NCBI GenBank assembly: GCA_910587715.1
Contig: CAJUMV010000017.1
Coordinates: 1 to 64,000 of the forward strand
From: an uncultured Lachnospiraceae bacterium
GTDB taxonomy: Bacteria > Bacillota > Clostridia > Lachnospirales > Lachnospiraceae
Direction: 5' to 3'
Length of the DNA stretch: 64,000 bases
Position 1 is the first letter of the stretch, and each line of letters opens with the position of its first letter. This document shows positions 24,843-34,216 of this stretch, piece after piece. The position numbers and the translations under genes are program-made. The notes beneath the pieces were generated by a model. It was not told the DNA's origin and did no database searches. It saw only the letters and a list, made by a program, of their open reading frames with translations.

Positions 24843-25064
24843 ATGATCACGTTTACCAAACTATTCAAAACCTTAAAAGAAAACGGCATAAGTCAATACA
24901 GCTTATATCATAACTACGGTATCAGCCGGGCGCAGATTCAGCGGTTAAAGGAAAACCAATCTGTTACAACACATACATTAGATATGCTTCTAAATATCTT
25001 GGGTGAAGGTTACACACTTGACGATATAGCAGAATTTACCCCCGACACAAAAGAGAAAGGATAA
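24843..25064 (+). CDS. Small HTH (XRE/Cro-like) DNA-binding protein
   Basis: A protein of 73 residues (MITFTKLFKTLKENGISQYSLYHNYGISRAQIQRLKENQSV...), a single lambda-repressor-like fold whose recognition helix is near residues 27-40. Such short regulators are common in Firmicute accessory DNA. The ATG at 24843 fits homologous starts (MI-F--L---L-E-GIS-Y-L). GGAAG lies about 10 bases upstream, and an in-frame ATG at 24816 is an alternative. It is AT-rich and sits next to a broken HTH gene of similar type, so both may be relics of a mobile element. Confidence 0.72.
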   Translation: MITFTKLFKTLKENGISQYSLYHNYGISRAQIQRLKENQSVTTHTLDMLLNILGEGYTLDDIAEFTPDTKEKG

Positions 25065-25088
25065 CCTATTCGGTATCCTTCTTTTTTT
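25057..25088 (+). terminator. Terminator of the small HTH gene
   Basis: AAGGATAACC (25057-25066), the loop tattc, then GGTATCCTT (25072-25080) followed by a T7 run (25082-25088). Confidence 0.85.
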
Positions 25089-25227
25089 GCGTCATTTTCC
25101 TGTGATGTACTACTGTGTTTTGATGGCTGCTCATATGCCGTTGTATTGCGACTCGCCTGATAATGCAAAAGTTCCTATGAAAAACGCAAGAAAAACGATG
25201 AAGTTCATATGAAAAATTGCATATTTC

Positions 25228-25257
25228 TTGCGACGAAACGTATAACTATGGTAAAAT
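25228..25257 (+). promoter_or_regulatory. Promoter of the AAA/DUF4143 ATPase gene
   Basis: TTGCGA (25228-25233), an 18-base spacer and TAAAAT (25252-25257). Confidence 0.45.
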
Positions 25258-25338
25258 AAAAGACAGGCAGACGTGCAAAAGCGTTGTCCGGCGGCAGTCG
25301 TATCAAACGTTAGTGTCAGCACAGGAGGTAAAGGGAAT

Positions 25339-26664
25339 ATGGAACGGGATATTATGAAAAAGCTGGTGGCATGGAAGGATTCTCCTGACAGGAAGCCGCT
25401 TTTGCTCACCGGTGTGCGGCAGTGCGGCAAGACTTATGTGCTTAAAGAATTTGGAGACAAATATTTTGAGGATACGGCGTATTTTTCGTTTGAGGGAAAT
25501 AAGGGGCTTTCCTCGGTCTTTGATTATAATCTTGACCCGGATAGGATTCTCAGGGAGCTTGGGAGCATTGTCCGGGGACAGGAAATCATTCCGGGGAGAA
25601 CGCTCCTTATTTTTGATGAGATTCAGGCATGTCCGAATGCGGTTACCTCTCTGAAATACTTTTGCGAAAATAAGAGAGAACTGCATATTGCGTGCGCCGG
25701 TTCCCTGCTGGGCGTTTCAGTCAGAAGGGATGGAATCTCTTTTCCGGTGGGAAAGGTAGAACGTCTACAAATGTATCCGATGACTTTTGCTGAATTTTTG
25801 TGTGCAGATGGAGAGCAGGCGCTGTATGACGGGGCGGAGCAGCTTCCTTTGCAGTGTGAGCTGCCGGAGCTTTACAGCGTTCCGCTTATGAAAAGCCTGA
25901 AATATTATTATGTGGTTGGCGGTATGCCGGAAGTGGTAAAGAAATGGGTGGATACCCATAATTTCGAGGACGTGTCCCGCCTGCAGGATAATATTTTAGA
26001 GGATTATGCAAGCGATTTTGCCAAACATGCCCCGAAGACGGATGTGCCCAAGCTGGGGTGGATTTGGGATAGTATACCGAAACAGCTTGCTAAGGATAAT
26101 AATAAATTTATCTTTTCTCATGTGAAAGAGGGAAAACGTTCCGGCGAATTGGAGGATGCGTTGGAGTGGCTGACAGATGCAGGGCTCGTTCGTCGTCTGG
26201 AAATGGTGTCAAATCCGGAGCTTCCGCTGTCTTTTTATGCGGATTCTACGTTTTTTAAGGTATATATGGCGGACGTGGGACTTCTGAGGAGGAAGGCGGG
26301 TCTGTCACATAAAACAATTCTGGAGGAATCGGAATTATATCGAAATTTTAAAGGCGCGCTGACAGAAAATTACGTGCTGAACGAGCTGCTGGCGCAAGGC
26401 ATCCATCCGTATTTCTGGCGTTCGGGCAATACAGCGGAACTGGACTTTTTGTTTGAACATGAGGACAGGGTCATTCCGGTGGAGGCAAAGGCGAATATCA
26501 GCACGCGGGCTAAGAGCTATGCGCAGTTTTGTAAAAAATATGAACCGCCGCTGGGCTTTAAATTCTCCATGAAAAATGTGGGGGAGCACAGAGTTGAAAA
26601 TACACACACCTATAGTATTCCGCTGTATATGATTTGGAGGCTGGGACGGTATTTGGAGGTGTAA
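25339..26664 (+). CDS. AAA-family ATPase with DUF4143 domain
   Basis: A protein of 441 residues. An N-terminal AAA_14 domain has Walker A (LTGVRQCGKTY) and Walker B (TLLIFDEIQACPNA), plus the sensor-like HIACAGSLLGV. The C-terminal DUF4143 region (from about 225) ends in a PD-(D/E)XK-like core: YFWRSGNTAELDFLFEHEDRVIPVEAKA, where Glu, Asp and the E-x-K triad are visible. These ATPases are abundant in gut anaerobes; their function is unknown though defence or mobile-element roles have been proposed. The ATG at 25339 has AGGAGG upstream; the frame to 25273 has none. It appears to be a single gene. Confidence 0.88.
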   Translation: MERDIMKKLVAWKDSPDRKPLLLTGVRQCGKTYVLKEFGDKYFEDTAYFSFEGNKGLSSVFDYNLDPDRILRELGSIVRGQEIIPGRTLLIFDEIQACPNAVTSLKYFCENKRELHIACAGSLLGVSVRRDGISFPVGKVERLQMYPMTFAEFLCADGEQALYDGAEQLPLQCELPELYSVPLMKSLKYYYVVGGMPEVVKKWVDTHNFEDVSRLQDNILEDYASDFAKHAPKTDVPKLGWIWDSIPKQLAKDNNKFIFSHVKEGKRSGELEDALEWLTDAGLVRRLEMVSNPELPLSFYADSTFFKVYMADVGLLRRKAGLSHKTILEESELYRNFKGALTENYVLNELLAQGIHPYFWRSGNTAELDFLFEHEDRVIPVEAKANISTRAKSYAQFCKKYEPPLGFKFSMKNVGEHRVENTHTYSIPLYMIWRLGRYLEV

Positions 26665-26792
26665 GCAATAAAACTGATTTTTATAAGTTTATTGCATTCA
26701 TGTCACGTATATCATACAATATTCGTGACATGGATGAGATTGCTTTATGGTAGGAGTCTGTTGAAAGCCCTGATTAATATTTTATCACATTG

Positions 26793-26818
26793 AATTCGCT
26801 ACACGCGTGTAGCGAATT
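26793..26818. repeat. Perfect 26-base palindrome upstream of the DUF1016 pseudogene
   Basis: Arm AATTCGCTACACG followed immediately by its exact reverse complement. It ends 14 bases before the DUF1016 start codon. A related palindrome sharing the arm GCTACAC lies just past the end of the pseudogene (27403-27419). It could be an operator, a cruciform or an element end. No T-run follows, so it is not a terminator. Confidence 0.75.
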
Positions 26819-26832
26819 GAGGAGAGCGAAAA

Positions 26833-27392
26833 ATGGCGAATACAGAATTGATGGATACAGAAGATGAACTGAAATTTTATCAGGATGTTCATGCGATATT
26901 AGATGAGGCAAAAAGTAAAATATATGAAGCAGCTAATAATATCATGACCTATGCATATTGGAATGTCGGCAAAAGGATTATTGAGCAGGAACAAAAGGGC
27001 AATAGAAAAGCAAAGTATGGCTCGTATCTTATAAAACGTCTTTCGCAAGAATTGTCCGATAAATATGGTACAGGATTCTCTGTTGCCAATATTAGAAATT
27101 GCAGACAATTATATTTGACATTTCCTAAGGAATCCTATGGTTATTCATTAATTGGAAGAATTCATTGGTCACATATTAGAATTTTGATGATTTGAAGAAA
27201 CAGGAAGATGATAACCCGACGATTGGTATTATTTTCTGTACGGATAAAGATGAAACGATGGTAAAATATTCTGTTTTAAACGAAAGTGAACAGATATTTG
27301 CATCTAAATATATGACCGTATTGCCTACGGTGGAGGAATTGAGAGCGGAATTGGAACGGAATCAGTTGATATATGCGGATAAAAACAATTAA
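26833..27392 (+). pseudogene. DUF1016 (YhcG-type) nuclease gene with an internal deletion and frameshift
   Basis: Bases 26833-27195 encode a good DUF1016 N-terminal domain (AYWNVGKRIIEQEQKGNRKAKYGSYLIKRLSQELS, ending at HWSHIRI). The next part, from 27183 in another frame (NFDDLKKQEDDNPTIGIIFCTDKDETMVKYSVLNES...), is the extreme C-terminus of the same family. The central part, which holds the PD-(D/E)XK nuclease core in intact members (about 330 residues in total), is gone. The join therefore left a frameshift and a stop. Two short products (120 and about 66 residues) could still be made but neither would be a nuclease. The flanks are palindromic. Confidence 0.85.
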
Positions 27393-27402
27393 TCTGTAAT
27401 GG

Positions 27403-27419
27403 GCTACACATTGTGTAGC
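27403..27419. repeat. Second palindrome, downstream of the DUF1016 pseudogene
   Basis: GCTACACA-T-TGTGTAGC, followed by TAATTCG. The core CTACAC/GTGTAG is shared with the 26-base palindrome at 26793, so the pair brackets the pseudogene. Confidence 0.7.
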
Positions 27420-27564
27420 TAATTCGGATAAGGTATCAGGGATATGGCGCTTGCAAAGAAATTTCATGTGGAGCCCAGAAAACTTTTGAGTCATGTGTTG
27501 GAATACAGGATTGTTATAGGAAGAAACGATTGATATTTGCAGCGGATGTGGGCTTTGGTTGTGT

Positions 27565-27593
27565 TTGACTGATTTCATTCCAACGTCTATAAT
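27565..27593 (+). promoter_or_regulatory. Promoter of dnaE
   Basis: TTGACT (27565-27570), a 17-base spacer and TATAAT (27588-27593), about 60 bases before the dnaE start. Confidence 0.7.
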
Positions 27594-27656
27594 AAATGAG
27601 ACGGTAAAAACAGGAATTTTTGGCAGTTACAAAGGATTTTCAGGAAGGATACCACC

Positions 27657-30600
27657 ATGGCGTTTGCGCACTTGCATGTCCACACAGAGTTCAGTCTCTT
27701 GGACGGTTCCAACAAAATAAAAGAGTATGTGAGGTACGTGAAAGAGCTGGGGATGGACAGCGCGGCAATCACCGACCACGGCGTCATGTACGGTGCCGTT
27801 GATTTTTATAAGGCGGCGAAGGAGGCGGGGATCAACCCGGTCATCGGCTGCGAGGTTTATGTGGCGCCCCACTCCCGCTTTGACAGGGAACTGACGGGCG
27901 GCGAGGACCGCTACTACCATCTGGTGCTGCTCGCGGAGAACAATACGGGTTATGCGAATCTGGTGAAAATTGTCAGTAAGGGCTTTACGGAGGGGTACTA
28001 CTACAGACCGCGTGTAGACATGGAGCTGCTGGAGCAGTACCATGAAGGACTGATTGCGCTTTCCGCGTGTCTGGCGGGGGAGGTGCCCCGTTACATCCAG
28101 AAGGGGCTTGTGGACGAGGCGAAAAAAGTCGCGCTAAAATATCAGGAGATTTTCGGGAAGGACAATTATTTTCTGGAATTGCAGGATCATGGGATTCCGG
28201 CGCAGCAGTCGGTCAATTCCGTGCTTCTTCGCATGAGCAAAGAGCTGGATATCCCCCTTGTGGCGACCAATGACGTGCACTACACTTACGCACAGGATGC
28301 CCAGCCCCATGACGTCCTTCTCTGTCTGCAGACGGGGAAGAAGGTGGCGGACGAGGACCGTCTGCGCTACGAGGGCGGTCAGTATTATGTGAAGAGCGAG
28401 GAGGAGATGAAGGGGCTTTTCCCTTATGCGTGGGAGGCTGTGGAGAATACCCAGCGGATTGCCGACCGCTGTCATGTGGAGATTGAGTTCGGGCATTACA
28501 AGGTGCCGCATTACGATGCGCCGGAGGGGTATGACTCTTGGAGTTATTTAAATAAGCTTTGTCAGGACGGGATGAAGGAGCGCTACCCGGAGGATGACGG
28601 CACGCTGCAGGAGCGTCTGCATTATGAACTTGACACGATTAAGAATATGGGCTTTGTAGACTATTTTCTGATTGTGTGGGATTATATCAATTTCTGCCGG
28701 GAGAACGGGATTGCCGTGGGACCGGGCAGAGGCTCGGCGGCGGGGAGTATTGTGTCCTACTGTTTGAAAATTACAAATATCGACCCCATTAAGTACAATT
28801 TGCTTTTCGAGCGATTTTTGAATCCGGAGCGCGTTTCCATGCCGGATATTGACGTGGACTTCTGTTTTGAGAGAAGGCAGGAAGTGATTGACTATGTGGG
28901 TCAGAAATATGGCGCCGACAGGGTTGTGCAGATTGTCACTTTCGGTACGATGGCGGCAAAGGGCGTGATTCGCGATGTGGGCAGGGTGATGGATCTGCCT
29001 TACGCCTATGTGGACCGCCTCGCGAAGATGATTCCCCTCGAGCAGAATCAGGGTGTTTCCATAGACCGCGCGCTGGAGATGAATCCGGAGTTTAAGAGTC
29101 TCTACGAGGAGGACGAGCAGGTGCACAGTCTGATTGACATGTGCAGAAGGCTGGAGGGACTGCCGAGGCACACATCCATGCACGCGGCGGGCGTGGTAAT
29201 CTGCCCGGAGGCGGCGGACGAGTTTGTGCCGTTGTCCAGAGGAGCGGACGGTTCCATCACGACGCAGTTTCCGATGACTACCATCGAGGAGCTGGGACTT
29301 TTGAAAATGGATTTTCTGGGGCTTCGGACGCTGACGGTGATTCAGAACGCGGTGCGGCTTGTGGAGCAGAGCAAAGGCATTGTGATAGATATAGACAACA
29401 TTGACTACGACGACAAGGCAGTGCTTGCCTCCCTCGGGACCGGGCGGACGGACGGTGTGTTCCAGCTCGAGAGCGGCGGGATGAAGAGTTTCATGAAAGA
29501 ATTAAAGCCCCAGAGCCTTGAAGATGTGATTGCGGGTATCTCCCTCTACCGTCCGGGTCCGATGGACTTTATTCCCAAATATATCAAGGGCAAGAACCAC
29601 CCGGAGACGGTGACCTATGACTGCCCGCAGCTTGAGCCTATCTTAGCGCCCACCTACGGCTGTATCGTGTATCAGGAGCAGGTGATGCAGATCGTGCGGG
29701 AGCTGGGCGGCTACACTATGGGGCGAAGCGACCTTGTGCGCCGCGCCATGAGTAAGAAAAAGCAGTATGTGATGGAGCAGGAGCGGAAAAACTTTACTTA
29801 CGGGAATCCCGAAGAGGGTGTGCCCGGCTGTGTGGCGAACGGCATCGACGCGCAGGTGGCGGATCACATTTACGGCACCATGATGGACTTTGCCAAGTAC
29901 GCCTTCAACAAGTCACACGCGGCATGTTATGCGGTGGTGGCTTACCAGACGGCCTATCTGAAATATTATCATCCCGTGGAGTTTATGGCGGCGCTGATGA
30001 CTTCCGTTATTGATAATCCAAGCAAGGTGGCGGAGTATATTATGACGAGTCGAAGCATGGGCATCCAGATTCTGCCGCCGGATATCAATGTGGGAGAAAA
30101 CGGCTTCTCGGTGGCGGGCGGGCAGATACGTTATGCGCTTTCCGCGATTAAGAGTGTGGGACGCCCCGTGATTGACGCGGTTGTTGCGGAGCGCGAGGCG
30201 CGGGGTCCTTATCTGAATCTGGGGGATTTTGTGACACGCGTGACAGATCGGGATATGAACAAACGTGTGGTGGAGCACTTTATCAAGGCGGGCGCCATGG
30301 ACAGTCTGGGCGGTACGCGCAAGCAACTCTTAAGCGTGTACTTACAGGTGATTGACGGCATCCAGCAGAACCGCAAGAACAATCTGGCGGGGCAGCTCTC
30401 TCTCTTTGATATTGCCGGCGAGGAGGAGAAGGTGGACTATCAGGTAAGCCTTCCCGATGTGGGCGAATATTCCAAGGAGATGAAGCTGGCTTTCGAGAAG
30501 GAAGTGCTGGGCATTTACATCAGCGGACATCCGCTGGAGGAGTACCGGGAGACGTGGAAGAAGAATATTACGAACACCACGGCGGATTTTGCGCTCGATG

Positions 30601-31112
30601 AGGAAACGGGAGAGACCAGAGTGGCGGACGGCGCGAAGGTGACCATCGGCGGCATGATTACGGAGAAGAAGATTAAGTACACCAAGAACGAGAAGGTGAT
30701 GGCTTTCCTGCAGGTGGAGGATTTGGTCGGCTCCGTGGAAGTTATCGTTTTTCCGAGGGATTATGAAAAGTACGGCAATGCGGTGATGGAGGACAGTAAG
30801 GTCTTTATCAAGGGCAGGGTATCCGTGGAGGAGGACAAGGACGCGAAGCTGGTGTGCGAGCAGATTACCACCTTTGAGCAGATGCCGAAGAAGCTTTGGA
30901 TCAAGTTCCCGACAAAGGACGCTTTCGAGCAGCAGAGGGACACGCTTTTCGGTATTCTGCGGGGGGAGGAAGGGAAGGACAACGTGGTGATATACGTGGA
31001 AAATCCCAAATCCATGAATCCGCTGTCGGCGAATTGGAACGTGTCGGCGGAAGTGGCGCTGATTGAGAGGCTGGAGGCGGCGTTCGGGGAAGGGAATGTG
31101 AAAGTGGTGTAA
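27657..31112 (+). CDS. dnaE: DNA polymerase III subunit alpha (DnaE)
   Basis: A protein of 1151 residues. The N-terminal PHP domain (about 1-280) opens with FAHLHVHTEFSLLDG. The C-family polymerase core has the PDIDVDF aspartates near residue 400 and GPGRGSAAGS before them, then the FNKSHAACYAVVAYQTAYLK fingers region near 760. A helix-hairpin-helix part and an OB domain (VTIGGMITEKKIKYTKNEKVMAFLQVEDL...) near 1000-1080 follow. There is no exonuclease domain, so it is DnaE and not PolC. In Firmicutes DnaE extends primers before PolC takes over. The start at 27657 follows a weak AGGA site. Confidence 0.97.
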   Translation: MAFAHLHVHTEFSLLDGSNKIKEYVRYVKELGMDSAAITDHGVMYGAVDFYKAAKEAGINPVIGCEVYVAPHSRFDRELTGGEDRYYHLVLLAENNTGYANLVKIVSKGFTEGYYYRPRVDMELLEQYHEGLIALSACLAGEVPRYIQKGLVDEAKKVALKYQEIFGKDNYFLELQDHGIPAQQSVNSVLLRMSKELDIPLVATNDVHYTYAQDAQPHDVLLCLQTGKKVADEDRLRYEGGQYYVKSEEEMKGLFPYAWEAVENTQRIADRCHVEIEFGHYKVPHYDAPEGYDSWSYLNKLCQDGMKERYPEDDGTLQERLHYELDTIKNMGFVDYFLIVWDYINFCRENGIAVGPGRGSAAGSIVSYCLKITNIDPIKYNLLFERFLNPERVSMPDIDVDFCFERRQEVIDYVGQKYGADRVVQIVTFGTMAAKGVIRDVGRVMDLPYAYVDRLAKMIPLEQNQGVSIDRALEMNPEFKSLYEEDEQVHSLIDMCRRLEGLPRHTSMHAAGVVICPEAADEFVPLSRGADGSITTQFPMTTIEELGLLKMDFLGLRTLTVIQNAVRLVEQSKGIVIDIDNIDYDDKAVLASLGTGRTDGVFQLESGGMKSFMKELKPQSLEDVIAGISLYRPGPMDFIPKYIKGKNHPETVTYDCPQLEPILAPTYGCIVYQEQVMQIVRELGGYTMGRSDLVRRAMSKKKQYVMEQERKNFTYGNPEEGVPGCVANGIDAQVADHIYGTMMDFAKYAFNKSHAACYAVVAYQTAYLKYYHPVEFMAALMTSVIDNPSKVAEYIMTSRSMGIQILPPDINVGENGFSVAGGQIRYALSAIKSVGRPVIDAVVAEREARGPYLNLGDFVTRVTDRDMNKRVVEHFIKAGAMDSLGGTRKQLLSVYLQVIDGIQQNRKNNLAGQLSLFDIAGEEEKVDYQVSLPDVGEYSKEMKLAFEKEVLGIYISGHPLEEYRETWKKNITNTTADFALDEETGETRVADGAKVTIGGMITEKKIKYTKNEKVMAFLQVEDLVGSVEVIVFPRDYEKYGNAVMEDSKVFIKGRVSVEEDKDAKLVCEQITTFEQMPKKLWIKFPTKDAFEQQRDTLFGILRGEEGKDNVVIYVENPKSMNPLSANWNVSAEVALIERLEAAFGEGNVKVV

Positions 31113-31121
31113 GGAAAAATA

Positions 31122-31150
31122 TTGAAAAACCCACTTGTATAGAGTAAAAT
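31122..31150 (+). promoter_or_regulatory. Promoter of pfkA
   Basis: TTGAAA (31122-31127), a 17-base spacer and TAAAAT (31145-31150), in the gap after dnaE. Confidence 0.55.
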
Positions 31151-31199
31151 ACAAATAGATTTGAGTCGCAAAATAACAGAGCAGAAAGGTGTGGGCGGT

Positions 31200-32168
31200 A
31201 TGGCGAAGGAGATTAAGACAATCGGTGTGCTGACGAGCGGGGGAGATGCGCCGGGTATGAATGCGGCGATTCGTGCGGTAGTCAGAAAGGGAATCTCTAA
31301 CGGGGTCAAAGTGAAGGGGATTAAGAAGGGCTATCAGGGTCTTCTGAACGAAGAGATCATAGACATGGAAAAGTGGACGGTTTCGGACACGATTCAGCGG
31401 GGCGGCACGATTCTTGGTACGGCGCGCTGTCATGAGTTCCGCACGGAGGAAGGGCAGCAGAAGGGCGCGGATATCTGCCATAAGCACGGTATTGACGGGT
31501 TGGTGGTCATCGGCGGCGACGGGTCTTACCGCGGCGCGCAGGCTCTTTCGAGACATGGCATCAACACTATCGGCATACCGGGCACGATTGATTTGGATAT
31601 TGCCTGCACGGAATATACCATCGGTTTCGATACGGCGATTAATACGGCAATGCAGGCGATTGATAAGGTAAGGGACACTTCATCCTCCCATGAGCGGTGC
31701 AGCATCATTGAGGTTATGGGCAGAAACGCGGGATACATCGCGCTGTGGTGCGGCATTTCCAATGGTGCGGAGGATATTCTGCTTCCGGAGAAATACGATT
31801 ACAATGAACAGCAGATTATTAACAATATCATTGCCAACAGGAAAAAGGGAAAGACGCACCATCTGATCATCAACGCGGAGGGCATCGGGCACTCCACTTC
31901 CATGGCGAGACGAATCGAAGCGGCTACGGGTATTGAGACGAGAGCAACGATTCTCGGCTACATGCAGCGCGGCGGCTCACCCACCTGTAAAGACCGTTAT
32001 TACGCTTCCATCATGGGCTGCTATGCGGCGGATATCCTTTGCGAAGGCAAGACGAACCGGGTGGTGGGTTACCAGCACGGTGAGTTTACGGATTTCGATA
32101 TTGAAGAGGCGCTGAACATGGAGAAAGGAATTCCCGATTATCCGTACGAGATGTCGAAGATATTATGA
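31200..32168 (+). CDS. pfkA: ATP-dependent 6-phosphofructokinase
   Basis: An enzyme of 322 residues that converts fructose-6-phosphate to fructose-1,6-bisphosphate in glycolysis. Motifs are GVLTSGGDAPGMNAAIRAVV, GGDGSYRGA (Gly after GGD, the ATP form rather than the PPi form), PGTIDLDIACTEYTIGFDTA with the catalytic Asp, EVMGRNAGYIAL and GYMQRGGSPTCKDR. The start MAKEIKTIGV at 31200 is preferred; the upstream frame to 31161 adds 13 non-family residues. It overlaps the next gene by 4 bases, giving a co-translated pair. Confidence 0.96.
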   Translation: MAKEIKTIGVLTSGGDAPGMNAAIRAVVRKGISNGVKVKGIKKGYQGLLNEEIIDMEKWTVSDTIQRGGTILGTARCHEFRTEEGQQKGADICHKHGIDGLVVIGGDGSYRGAQALSRHGINTIGIPGTIDLDIACTEYTIGFDTAINTAMQAIDKVRDTSSSHERCSIIEVMGRNAGYIALWCGISNGAEDILLPEKYDYNEQQIINNIIANRKKGKTHHLIINAEGIGHSTSMARRIEAATGIETRATILGYMQRGGSPTCKDRYYASIMGCYAADILCEGKTNRVVGYQHGEFTDFDIEEALNMEKGIPDYPYEMSKIL

Positions 32169-32959
32169 TTACCAGTGTACACAACAAATGCATCAAAGAG
32201 ACCGTAGCCCTTCTTGCGAAGAAAAAAGAGCGGGATAGGCGCGGTCTTTTCGTAGTTGAGGGCGGGAAAATGTTTGGCGAAGCGCCGACGGAGCAGATTA
32301 CCCGGGTGTACCTTGCGCAGAGCGCGGAGAAAGAGATGTATGCGCAGTATGGGGACAAGCTGTCCGGGCTTTCCTGTGAAATGGTGGCGGACGAGGTGTT
32401 TGCCCGCATGTCAGACACGGTAACGCCGCAGGGGATTCTCTGTCTGGTGCGGCAGCAGCATTATAATATAGAAGAGATACTGCAAAATCACAATGGGAAA
32501 CAGGCGTTATTTATTATATTGGAAGAGATTCAGGACCCGGGGAATCTGGGGACGATTTTCCGGACGGCGGAAGCGGCAGGCGCGGATTGTGTGATTATGA
32601 GCAGCAGGACGGCGGATATCTATAATCCGAAGACCATCCGTTCCACCATGGGCGCGGTATACCGGGTGCCCTTTCTCTATGTGGAAAATCTTTCTTCTAT
32701 TATAAAGATGTTACAGGAACAGGGGATATCCGTTTACGCGGCGCATCTGGGAGCGCAGAACTTTTATGACACATATGACTACCAAAAAAGCACAGCATTT
32801 CTGATAGGGAACGAGGCGAACGGTCTGCGGGAGGAGACGGCGGATTGTGCGGATGCGCTTGTCGGCATTCCTATGGAAGGAAGGGTGGAGTCCCTGAATG
32901 CTGCCGTGGCTTCTTCTATCCTGCTTTATGAAGCGTACAGGCAAAGGAGAAACGGTTAA
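32165..32959 (+). CDS. TrmH/SpoU-family RNA 2'-O-methyltransferase
   Basis: A protein of 264 residues. The N-terminal substrate-binding domain (ITSVHNKCIKETVALLAKKKERDRRGLFVVEGGKMF) is followed by the SPOUT fold with its trefoil-knot motifs: EEIQDPGNLGTIFRTAEAAGADCVIM, FLIGNEANGLREE and IPMEGRVESLNAAVASSILLYEAYRQR. The family methylates ribose 2'-OH in rRNA or tRNA using SAM. The exact target cannot be told (RlmB-like by pattern). It overlaps the pfkA stop by 4 bases. Confidence 0.92.
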   Translation: MITSVHNKCIKETVALLAKKKERDRRGLFVVEGGKMFGEAPTEQITRVYLAQSAEKEMYAQYGDKLSGLSCEMVADEVFARMSDTVTPQGILCLVRQQHYNIEEILQNHNGKQALFIILEEIQDPGNLGTIFRTAEAAGADCVIMSSRTADIYNPKTIRSTMGAVYRVPFLYVENLSSIIKMLQEQGISVYAAHLGAQNFYDTYDYQKSTAFLIGNEANGLREETADCADALVGIPMEGRVESLNAAVASSILLYEAYRQRRNG

Positions 32960-33144
32960 ATCTGGATTTAATCTACGAGTAACGGGTGTTCTTATATTTG
33001 GCAGGAAATGAGATGCGAGAATGTGAAATGCCGGAAAACACTGGAATATAGCGGCTGTTATTTTATATAAAGCCCCATGCGGAGAAAATATATCACGAAA
33101 GCGGCGCAATGCGCGGTGAAGAGAACCGGAAAGGGAGAGGAAAA

Positions 33145-33939
33145 ATGAAAATAGGATTTATCGGACTTGGCAATATGGCGCGTGCCATCATCGGCGGTAT
33201 GCTGGCACAGGGAATGGTGCCTGCAGGGGAGATTTGCGGCAGCGCGAAAACACAGACGACCCGGGATGCGGTGCGGGAGCAGTTCGGCATCGATACGAAG
33301 GCGTCCAACGCGGCAGTGGCGGAGGAGGCGCAGACTTTGATTCTGGCGGTGAAGCCTCAGTTTCTGGCGGGCGTGATTGCGGAGATTAAGGATGCGGTAC
33401 AGCCGGACACACTGATTATCAGTATTGCGGCGGGTAAAACGCTGGCGTGGCTGGAGGATGCTTTCGGCAGGCGGGTGAAGCTGGTGCGCTGTATGCCGAA
33501 CACGCCGGCGCTTGTGGGGGAAGGATGTACGGGCATTTGCATAAACGGCGCGGTCTCAGAAGAAGAGATGAAGTACAGCCTCCGGCTGATGGAGAGCTTC
33601 GGAAAGGCAAGTCTGGTGGAGGAGCGGCTGATGGATGCGGTGGGAGCGGTGAGCGGTTCTTCTCCGGCTTATGTGTTTCTGTTCATTGAGGCAATGGCGG
33701 ATGCGGGTGTGGCGGCTGGTATGCCCCGCGCGCAGGCTTACGAGTTTGCGGCGCAGGCGGTGTATGGCAGTGCGAAGCTTTTACTGGAGACCGGGAAACA
33801 CCCCGGCGAGTTAAAGGATATGGTATGTTCTCCGGGCGGCACGACCATTGAGGGCGTGCGTGTACTGGAGGAATCCGGTTTCCGCGGTGCGGTGATGGAT
33901 GCGCTGCTGGCGGCGGTGGAAAAATCCAAAGCGCTGTGA
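33145..33939 (+). CDS. proC: Pyrroline-5-carboxylate reductase
   Basis: An enzyme of 264 residues that carries out the last step of proline synthesis, reducing pyrroline-5-carboxylate with NAD(P)H. The N-terminal Rossmann motif is KIGFIGLGNMARAIIGGML. The signature VRCMPNTPALVGEGCTGI is present, and the C-terminal dimerisation helices contain AVSGSSPAYVFLFIEAMADAGV and MVCSPGGTTIEGVRVLEESGFRGAVMDAL. The start at 33145 follows GGGAGAGG; the frame to 33109 adds a basic leader with no site. It is monocistronic by spacing. Confidence 0.95.
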   Translation: MKIGFIGLGNMARAIIGGMLAQGMVPAGEICGSAKTQTTRDAVREQFGIDTKASNAAVAEEAQTLILAVKPQFLAGVIAEIKDAVQPDTLIISIAAGKTLAWLEDAFGRRVKLVRCMPNTPALVGEGCTGICINGAVSEEEMKYSLRLMESFGKASLVEERLMDAVGAVSGSSPAYVFLFIEAMADAGVAAGMPRAQAYEFAAQAVYGSAKLLLETGKHPGELKDMVCSPGGTTIEGVRVLEESGFRGAVMDALLAAVEKSKAL

Positions 33940-34085
33940 CTTTGGCACAGCCCCTAAAATGATTTTTTGAATGCCGCGGTCAAACGTTGACAGAAGACCC
34001 CTCGCAAATTGCGTCGGAACATCTTGTGTTTTGTAAAAAAATAGTAACAAAATATAGAGATAAGACAGGTCCAAATTGTATAAAC

Positions 34086-34114
34086 TTGACAAAGAATAGG
34101 CGTTTTGCTAAAAT
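34086..34114 (+). promoter_or_regulatory. Promoter of the SleB-like hydrolase gene
   Basis: TTGACA (34086-34091), a 17-base spacer and TAAAAT (34109-34114): a strong sigma-A type promoter about 100 bases before the gene. Confidence 0.7.
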
Positions 34115-34216
34115 TATCCATACTTAACCGAACTGTAACAATTTTGTAACAATCTTTATCTTTTTGGTTTATGGGAGAAAAGGGTTTCCTGTATGGATGA
34201 AGATGGAGGGATGTTT

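Noticed and set aside
27444..27533. 29-codon frame (MALAKKFHVEPRKLLSHVLEYRIVIGRND) between the DUF1016 pseudogene and dnaE
   Set aside because: No good ribosome site and no recognisable family. It may be debris of the same degraded element.
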